This document shows, one piece after another, positions 6,382-10,500 of a DNA stretch of 10,500 nt. The DNA comes from Oscillospiraceae bacterium (GTDB lineage Bacteria; Bacillota; Clostridia; Oscillospirales; Ruminococcaceae), in assembly GCA_031285645.1 (NCBI GenBank), contig JAITVU010000188.1, positions 1 through 10,500 on the forward strand. Reading direction: 5' to 3'. The notes below the pieces were generated by a model. That model was not told where the DNA came from. It saw nothing but the letters and a program-made list of their open reading frames with translations, and did no database searches. Within the stretch, counting starts at the first letter, position 1. Each line of letters begins with the position of its first letter. Both the position numbers and the translations under genes were made by a program.

Positions 6382-7320
6382 CTATCTCCCGGAACCAATG
6401 GGGTGGGCGTCAAACCATGACTTCACCTCACCGCGATAATCGAAGGTAAAGCTGTGCCCCTCGCCCTCGTATACCAGCAGTTTATAGTCTTTGCCGTATT
6501 CTTCAAGCTTTTCAGCCATATCCGTCGCGTGGTGAACCAAAACCCTGTCGTCGTCAGCGCCGTGCATGATCAGGAGCGGTACATCAATTTCGTCGGCCCA
6601 CTTCACGGCTGAGCGCTTTTCGTATTCCTCGGGCACCTTTTCCGGTGAGCCGCCCACGTAGGGGATCAACACCTTGTTCTGCATGACTGCGTCGCGCTCA
6701 TAATACGCTGCCGCCAGATCCGTATACCCGGCGATGACGGCCGCAGCCGCGATCCTGTCGTCGCGCCGGCAAGCAGAGTATGTAACACTGCCGCCGCGGG
6801 AATGGCCCACCATATAAACGCCGCCGGGCTGCGCAAACGCGAAGTGTTCGCTCAAATCAATCATTTTAATAATGTCGTTGATATCCTCCCCGCCGTATCC
6901 GTCCCGGCCGCCTACGACACCGACGCCCCGATACTGGGTCGCCAGCACGATATAGCCCTTGTCAGCCAAAGCACCGGGACTTGTGGGCGCAAACTTGCCC
7001 ATAGCGGCGTTGCCGCCGAAGTTATAGACCAAAACCGGATATGTTTTCTCCATATAATCATCCGGCGCCGTGACGTAAGCGTATATTTCAAAGCCGTCGT
7101 TTTCGTACAAAAATTCATAGCAGAGAATATGGCCGAGTTCCTGTTGCTCAAACGCCGGGTTGCCCGTAATTTCGGTGACGCCGTCAATATCCGCGAGTTC
7201 GTCAAGGCTCGATATCATAGGCGCCGGCATCGGGCGGCCAGGCGCGGCCTCATCCACGGCGCAGGAAACCGAAACGACAAGCACGAGTAACACGCCAAAA
7301 AGGCCCAGGACCTTTCTCAT
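6382..7320 (-). CDS. Exported alpha/beta hydrolase (prolyl oligopeptidase S9-like domain), possible lipoprotein
   Basis: The 312-residue product has a hydrophobic N-terminal segment (about 4-19) ending VSVSC at Cys20. This resembles a lipobox but lacks the usual Leu/Val/Ile at -3, so it is either a lipoprotein anchored outside the membrane or a Sec-secreted protein. An alpha/beta hydrolase fold follows: YPVLVYNFGG near 94-103, nucleophile elbow VGHSRGG with Ser174, HGADDDRV with the acid near Asp257, and GEGHSF with His289. The full Ser-Asp-His triad is therefore present. Relatives include dipeptidyl-peptidase-like S9 hydrolases and carbohydrate or acyl esterases; the substrate is unknown. 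TAAGGAGG overlaps the argR stop codon and lies 4 bases before this ATG, so it is almost certainly cotranslated with argR, an unusual partner. Confidence 0.88.
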   Translation of the reverse strand: MRKVLGLFGVLLVLVVSVSCAVDEAAPGRPMPAPMISSLDELADIDGVTEITGNPAFEQQELGHILCYEFLYENDGFEIYAYVTAPDDYMEKTYPVLVYNFGGNAAMGKFAPTSPGALADKGYIVLATQYRGVGVVGGRDGYGGEDINDIIKMIDLSEHFAFAQPGGVYMVGHSRGGSVTYSACRRDDRIAAAAVIAGYTDLAAAYYERDAVMQNKVLIPYVGGSPEKVPEEYEKRSAVKWADEIDVPLLIMHGADDDRVLVHHATDMAEKLEEYGKDYKLLVYEGEGHSFTFDYRGEVKSWFDAHPIGSGR

Positions 7321-7329
7321 AGCGCCTCC

Positions 7330-7785
7330 TTACTTGCTCAGCTTCTTGAGCTGGTCGGCGAAATCGGCGGCGTTGGCCTTGTCGCGCATGACGCAGAAGA
7401 TGGTGTCGTCGCCCGCGATTGTCCCGACAACGCCGCGCCATTCAATGGAATCCAAAGCGGCGCAGGCGGCGTTGGCCATGCCGACATAACATCGGATGAC
7501 AACAATATTTTCGGCGTAATCAATCTCCGTTACAGCTTCGGAAAAAACTGCGTGGAACTTAAAGCTCATATCCATTGCGTCCTTGGAGTTGTTCAGCGCG
7601 TACTTATAGCCGGATGTCGACTGCACTTTAATCAGGCGCAGCTCCTTGATATCGCGTGAAACGGTGGCCTGCGTTACCTTGAATCCGTTCTGGTTCAGCT
7701 TCCTGAGCAGCTCCTCCTGCGTGTCAATCTCATAATCCGAAATCAGCTCCAGAATTTTCGAATGCCGTTTGGATTTCATAGGCAC
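7330..7785 (-). CDS. argR: Arginine repressor ArgR
   Basis: ArgR is a hexameric transcription factor that represses arginine biosynthesis and often activates its catabolism when arginine binds. The 151 residues match the family. The N-terminal winged helix-turn-helix contains TQATVSRDIKEL (about 38-49), and the C-terminal arginine-binding and oligomerisation domain contains GTIAGDDTIF (about 121-130). The start is uncertain. A GTG at 7783-7785 has AGGG 12 bases upstream; ATG 7777-7779 gives MKSKRHSKI, which fits relatives best but lacks its own Shine-Dalgarno and overlaps the stop of a possible 11-codon leader ORF. It lies between nadK and an exported hydrolase, in the place where it normally precedes recN. 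Confidence 0.95.
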   Translation of the reverse strand: MPMKSKRHSKILELISDYEIDTQEELLRKLNQNGFKVTQATVSRDIKELRLIKVQSTSGYKYALNNSKDAMDMSFKFHAVFSEAVTEIDYAENIVVIRCYVGMANAACAALDSIEWRGVVGTIAGDDTIFCVMRDKANAADFADQLKKLSK

Positions 7786-7811
7786 AGTGATTCATTGCCC
7801 TGCGGCAACAA
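7776..7811 (-). CDS. Possible 11-codon leader ORF coupled to argR
   Basis: On the minus strand AAGGGAGG (7817-7824) is followed 5 and 8 bases later by two in-frame TTG codons. The frame encodes MLPQGNESLCL and ends at TGA 7776-7778, overlapping the argR ATG (7777-7779) as ATGA. This would explain how argR is translated without its own ribosome site at that ATG. An ATG also abuts the same Shine-Dalgarno (7814-7816) but with no spacing. The ORF is very short and could be chance. Confidence 0.3.
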   Translation of the reverse strand: MLPQGNESLCL

Positions 7812-7830
7812 ACCATCCTCCCTTCAAAAT

Positions 7831-7859
7831 ATTATACGAGGTCGCGGACGCGTCATCCA
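7831..7859 (-). promoter_or_regulatory. Candidate argR promoter
   Basis: A perfect TATAAT lies on the minus strand at 7831-7836; 17 bases upstream is TGGATG, only a 3-of-6 match to the -35. Transcription would begin near 7824, right at the AAGGGAGG ribosome site, giving a 5' leader of about 45 bases before the argR ATG. A single TGAAT half-site of the ARG box is seen downstream, but no full box. Confidence 0.4.
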
Positions 7860-7911
7860 TATGGCGAAAGGCTTATTTCAGCCCGAGTAACCATGTTAAA
7901 ACGCGGGATCA

Positions 7912-8766
7912 TTAATGCCAGCTGAGTTTTTGGCTGAGACTGGCGTAAAAATCATGAGGGTCCAGCTCAACGAATTTGGCCGGCGCCGCGTGTTTTTGAA
8001 TGACAAGGCTGTCGTCCGCGCCAATGACGGCGACGCGGCGGCCGTCGGCCGTCACCGTAAGCCCGTTACGGCGGTTGATGATCTGCTCCTGCACCGTGTA
8101 AACCGTATCCATCGGCAAAACGAGCGAATGGCGAAAAGTCGCGTGGGGACATATGGCGGTGAGCACCATCAGCTCAAGCCCCGGATCAACAACGGGTCCG
8201 CCGGCCGAGAGCGTATAAGCGGTCGACCCCGTCGGCGTGGCAAAAATAATGCCGTCACCGCGCTGGTTTGTGATGACGCGACCCCCGGCGCTGACCTGGA
8301 TATCGACAATCCCGGCTTTCTCACTCCTCGCCACCACAATATCGTTGAGGCACACAAAGGCCTCGCCGGATTGCCTCTCCCCATGTATAACGCCTTCAAG
8401 CAGCATTCTGTCGCAGATCGTATAACGCCCCGATTTGAGCAGGGCCAGGTTTTCAAGCTCGGCGGATTCCAGCTGCGTTAAAAAACCGACGCGCCCTGTG
8501 TTGATCCCGATGATGGGCTTGCCCAGCATTGTGGCGCGCTTGGCCGTGCGCATGACGGTGCCGTCGCCGCCAATGGGCATAACCATATCACAGTCTGCCA
8601 TCAGCGCGTCTTCCGGGCCGTATACGCAGGTCGGATCATTCAAAACGGGTCTGGCCGCTTCATCCAGCATCGGCGTAATTGCCAGCGCGCAAAATCTCTT
8701 GATAATTTCACGCGCGCAGGAAAGGCTGTCGGTTTTCTTCAAGTTGGGCCGCAACAGAATCTTCAT
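7912..8766 (-). CDS. nadK: NAD kinase
   Basis: NadK phosphorylates NAD to NADP in the cytoplasm, using ATP or polyphosphate. The 284 residues contain the hallmark GGDGT (about 66-70) with the catalytic Asp, GFLTQLE (about 94-100), an LND form of the NE/D substrate motif (about 140-142), and the glycine-rich TPTGSTAYTLSAGGP (about 178-192). All family motifs are intact. An ORF continues to an ATG at 8776-8778, but that ATG is immediately followed by the GGAGGA that serves as Shine-Dalgarno for the ATG at 8764-8766, so the shorter start is correct. It sits between tlyA and argR, the common Clostridial order; 113 bases separate it from tlyA and hold a 13-base palindrome. Confidence 0.96.
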   Translation of the reverse strand: MKILLRPNLKKTDSLSCAREIIKRFCALAITPMLDEAARPVLNDPTCVYGPEDALMADCDMVMPIGGDGTVMRTAKRATMLGKPIIGINTGRVGFLTQLESAELENLALLKSGRYTICDRMLLEGVIHGERQSGEAFVCLNDIVVARSEKAGIVDIQVSAGGRVITNQRGDGIIFATPTGSTAYTLSAGGPVVDPGLELMVLTAICPHATFRHSLVLPMDTVYTVQEQIINRRNGLTVTADGRRVAVIGADDSLVIQKHAAPAKFVELDPHDFYASLSQKLSWH

Positions 8767-8826
8767 GCATCCTCCCATATTCAGCCCCGTATTATGTATC
8801 TATCAAAGTCATATGCTGCGTAGCGG

Positions 8827-8839
8827 GTGAAAGTTTCAC
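8827..8839. promoter_or_regulatory. 13-base palindrome upstream of nadK
   Basis: GTGAAAGTTTCAC is a perfect 6-bp inverted repeat around one base, in the tlyA-nadK gap about 60 bases before the nadK start. The compact form suggests a protein site more than an RNA hairpin. It is not the Rex consensus, which has a wider centre. No good promoter could be placed next to it. Confidence 0.25.
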
Positions 8840-8879
8840 TTACATCCGTGAATGGTATATGAACACGCAGTTCCGGGCA

Positions 8880-9677
8880 TCACATTAACGCCTCATGGGA
8901 TTGCCAGACTGTCGCGGCGATATCATCGCCCGAAAGGCCCTGTGACGCCCGGGACTTCCGCAGATGCAAAAGATATTCAATATTGCCCTGCGGTCCCTTT
9001 ATGGGCGAGTAATCAAAACCCGCTATACAAAAGCCGAGGTCTTCGGCAAAAGCCCTTATTTTCTCGGCAACCGCCACATGCGTGGATAACACCCGGACGA
9101 CGCCGTTTTTTCCGACGGATTGCCGTCCGGCTTCAAACTGGGGTTTGATCAGGCAGACAAGTTCACCGCTCTCGCGCAGCAGCGCCTTCGCGACCGGCAA
9201 AACAAGCGTCAGCGAAATGAAGGATACATCGATGCCCGCAAAATCGAGCGGCTCCACCTGATCAGGCGTTACGCCGCGTATATTGGTGCGCTCCATCACG
9301 ACGACGCGGTGATCCGTGCGCAGCGACCAGGCAAGCTGGCCGTAGCCGACGTCGACCGCATAGACCTTTGACGCGCCGTTTTGCAGCATACAGTCCGTGA
9401 ATCCGCCCGTGGACGCGCCGATATCCATACACACTTTCCCATCAAGATCAATCGGAAAGACCTTGAGCGCCTTCTCGAGCTTGAGCCCGCCGCGACCGAC
9501 ATAGGCGAGCGTGCCGCCGCGCACCTCAATATCCGCGCTGTCCTCGACACTGAGGCCGGGCTTGTCCACCCTCTGACCCGCGATATAAACCTGACCCGCC
9601 ATTATGAGCGCCTTGGCCTTGTCGCGCCCGCCGGCCAACCCTTTTTGCACCAAAACGGCATCCAATCTCTGTTTCAT
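8880..9677 (-). CDS. tlyA: TlyA family rRNA 2'-O-methyltransferase / hemolysin-like protein
   Basis: TlyA proteins methylate ribose 2'-OH groups of rRNA using S-adenosylmethionine; the hemolysin name is historical. The 265 residues show an N-terminal S4 RNA-binding domain (about 1-60, with RLDAVLVQKGLAGGRDKAKALI) followed by an FtsJ-like methyltransferase. The SAM-binding loop is DIGASTGGFTD (about 85-95). The expected K-D-K-E set is visible as Lys66 (GRGGLKLEK), Asp150 (GIDVSF), Lys178 (LIKPQF) and Glu234 (GNIEYL). The ATG at 9675-9677 follows GGGGA with about 7-base spacing. It lies 66 bases after the divergent PAP2 gene and upstream of nadK, the order usual in Clostridia. Target nucleotide not predictable from sequence. 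Confidence 0.94.
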   Translation of the reverse strand: MKQRLDAVLVQKGLAGGRDKAKALIMAGQVYIAGQRVDKPGLSVEDSADIEVRGGTLAYVGRGGLKLEKALKVFPIDLDGKVCMDIGASTGGFTDCMLQNGASKVYAVDVGYGQLAWSLRTDHRVVVMERTNIRGVTPDQVEPLDFAGIDVSFISLTLVLPVAKALLRESGELVCLIKPQFEAGRQSVGKNGVVRVLSTHVAVAEKIRAFAEDLGFCIAGFDYSPIKGPQGNIEYLLHLRKSRASQGLSGDDIAATVWQSHEALM

Positions 9678-9743
9678 ATTGTGTCCCCATGCGTATTGGG
9701 CGCAAATAACGCGCCGCCCCCGAAAAATAACAAGGCTCTCATA

Positions 9744-10277
9744 CTAAACCGCCGGCATAAATATGGCGACCAGAATCCCCAGAAGACATCCGCCCAACAC
9801 CTCAAAGGGCGTATGGCCGAGATACTCCTTGAGCTCTTTGTCCACAATGGGTCCGGGCTTGTTTTCACCCTTATCGGACGCCTTTTCAGGCTCCGCGTCC
9901 TGTTCCTCGCGCTTGATGAAAAAAGGGAAATTAGAAAACTCAAAAATCATTTTATTAAGCACCTTGGCCTGTTCGCCCGCCGCGCGCCGCACGCCCATGG
10001 CGTCGTACATCACGATAGCCGCGAACGCCAGCGACAGGCCGAAAACAGGCGATGTGTAGCCCAGCTCCTTCGCCATCGCAATCGCGATGGAACTCGTCAG
10101 GGCGGAGTGGGAACTGGGCATGCCGCCCGCGCCGACAAGGCGCTCCAAATCGACCTTTTTAGTCGCGATGAACGTCAGGACCGTTTTAATGATCTGGGCC
10201 GAAAACCAGGACACAAAACCGACGTTAATAATATAATTCCCTGTCAGAGCCTGAAAAAGTTTCATAAATCCGTCCAA
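9744..10277 (-). CDS. Divergent PAP2 family membrane protein (YuiD/DUF212 type)
   Basis: The 177-residue protein has GMPSSHSALTSSIA (about 52-65), an Asp near 92 in YDAMGVRRAAGEQA, and GHTPFEVLGG (about 154-163). These are the conserved blocks of the divergent PAP2 family, distant relatives of membrane phosphatases. Hydrophobic stretches near 14-38, 60-70, 76-92 and 161-175 indicate an integral membrane protein. A charged loop of about 25 residues (about 122-147, rich in Glu, Asp and Lys) separates the last two blocks. Biochemical activity of the family is not established. The TTG at 10275-10277 has AAGAGG with 6-base spacing; ATG 10263-10265, four codons in, is the alternative start. In related genomes this gene often sits near dxs, tlyA and nadK, consistent with the neighbours here. 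Confidence 0.9.
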   Translation of the reverse strand: MDGFMKLFQALTGNYIINVGFVSWFSAQIIKTVLTFIATKKVDLERLVGAGGMPSSHSALTSSIAIAMAKELGYTSPVFGLSLAFAAIVMYDAMGVRRAAGEQAKVLNKMIFEFSNFPFFIKREEQDAEPEKASDKGENKPGPIVDKELKEYLGHTPFEVLGGCLLGILVAIFMPAV

Positions 10278-10500
10278 TCCAAACCTCTTATCGTCGTATA
10301 GAAATGAAACGCCGCACGGTTTTGTTTACACGGCCACAGCCGCGAGCCGCCATAGCCTGGCCGTCCTGACCGCTTGCTCATATGTCCGCACGCGCGAATC
10401 GGTGTTGACGTCTCAAAACCTGTGCCGCCGCGCGGAAGTCCCAAACACCGCACAAACATCCAGCGGAATCAATCCCCGCACGCCGTAATTTCCATATCAG
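10278..10500. other. Right-end stretch without a recognisable gene
   Basis: I see no convincing coding frame here. One minus-strand frame (10262-10459, 65 codons) overlaps the start of the PAP2 gene and has an arginine-, glycine- and tryptophan-rich composition unlike any family I know. The frames open to the window end give no recognisable C-terminus, so Dxs, a common neighbour, is not visible. The sequence holds the PAP2 ribosome site (AAGAGG, 10284-10289) and a loose GC-rich inverted repeat, CGGCCA with TGGCCG, between about 10329 and 10362. Confidence 0.4.

Noticed and set aside
7786..7800. ARG box for autoregulation of argR
   Set aside because: Only a single TGAAT half-site is present; the symmetrical partner is missing.
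9381..10301. 306-codon plus-strand frame across tlyA and the PAP2 gene
   Set aside because: It is antisense to two well-supported genes and spans their intergenic gap. The translation is rich in Arg and His with no known family.
1..10500. CRISPR array, tRNA or rRNA genes, insertion sequence
   Set aside because: No regularly spaced direct repeats, no tRNA-like cloverleaf with TTCGA arm, no rRNA signature and no transposase motif were seen on either strand.

Overview
The window looks like a mostly ordinary chromosomal stretch from a member of the Clostridia (Firmicutes) with moderately high GC. The main evidence is gene content and order: a YuiD-type divergent PAP2 protein, tlyA, nadK, argR and recN lie in that order on the minus strand, a core neighbourhood typical of the class. 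Ribosome binding sites are strong AGGAGG types and several starts need re-choosing from them.

Left third (1-2447), accessory. The plus strand begins with the 3' half of a D-lyxose isomerase gene, closed by a perfect terminator hairpin. A damaged ABC-2 type transporter ATPase gene follows (about 510-1160). It has lost its start and carries an in-frame internal deletion between Walker B and the C-terminal tail. Its stop lies inside a 20-bp perfect hairpin, followed by a cluster of four GC-rich hairpins. A minus-strand gene for a small secreted protein of unknown function (1357-2094) comes next, then an AT-rich 350-base gap with no recognisable gene.

Middle and right (2448-10277), all on the minus strand. 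Read in transcription order from the right: divergent PAP2 membrane protein, TlyA rRNA methyltransferase/hemolysin-like protein, NAD kinase, ArgR repressor, an exported alpha/beta hydrolase, a GH31 alpha-glycosidase, and the DNA repair ATPase RecN. ArgR and the hydrolase are tightly joined: the hydrolase Shine-Dalgarno overlaps the argR stop codon. GH31 has its own candidate promoter, with an inverted repeat at the predicted transcription start. The hydrolase and GH31 genes separate argR from recN, which are normally adjacent, so this looks like an insertion of two catabolic or surface genes into a conserved housekeeping array.

The last 220 bases hold no recognisable gene. I did not find a convincing new multi-gene system. 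The points most worth a second look are the decayed ABC ATPase with its hairpins, the unknown secreted protein, a possible coupled leader ORF before argR, and the operator-like palindromes before GH31 and nadK.
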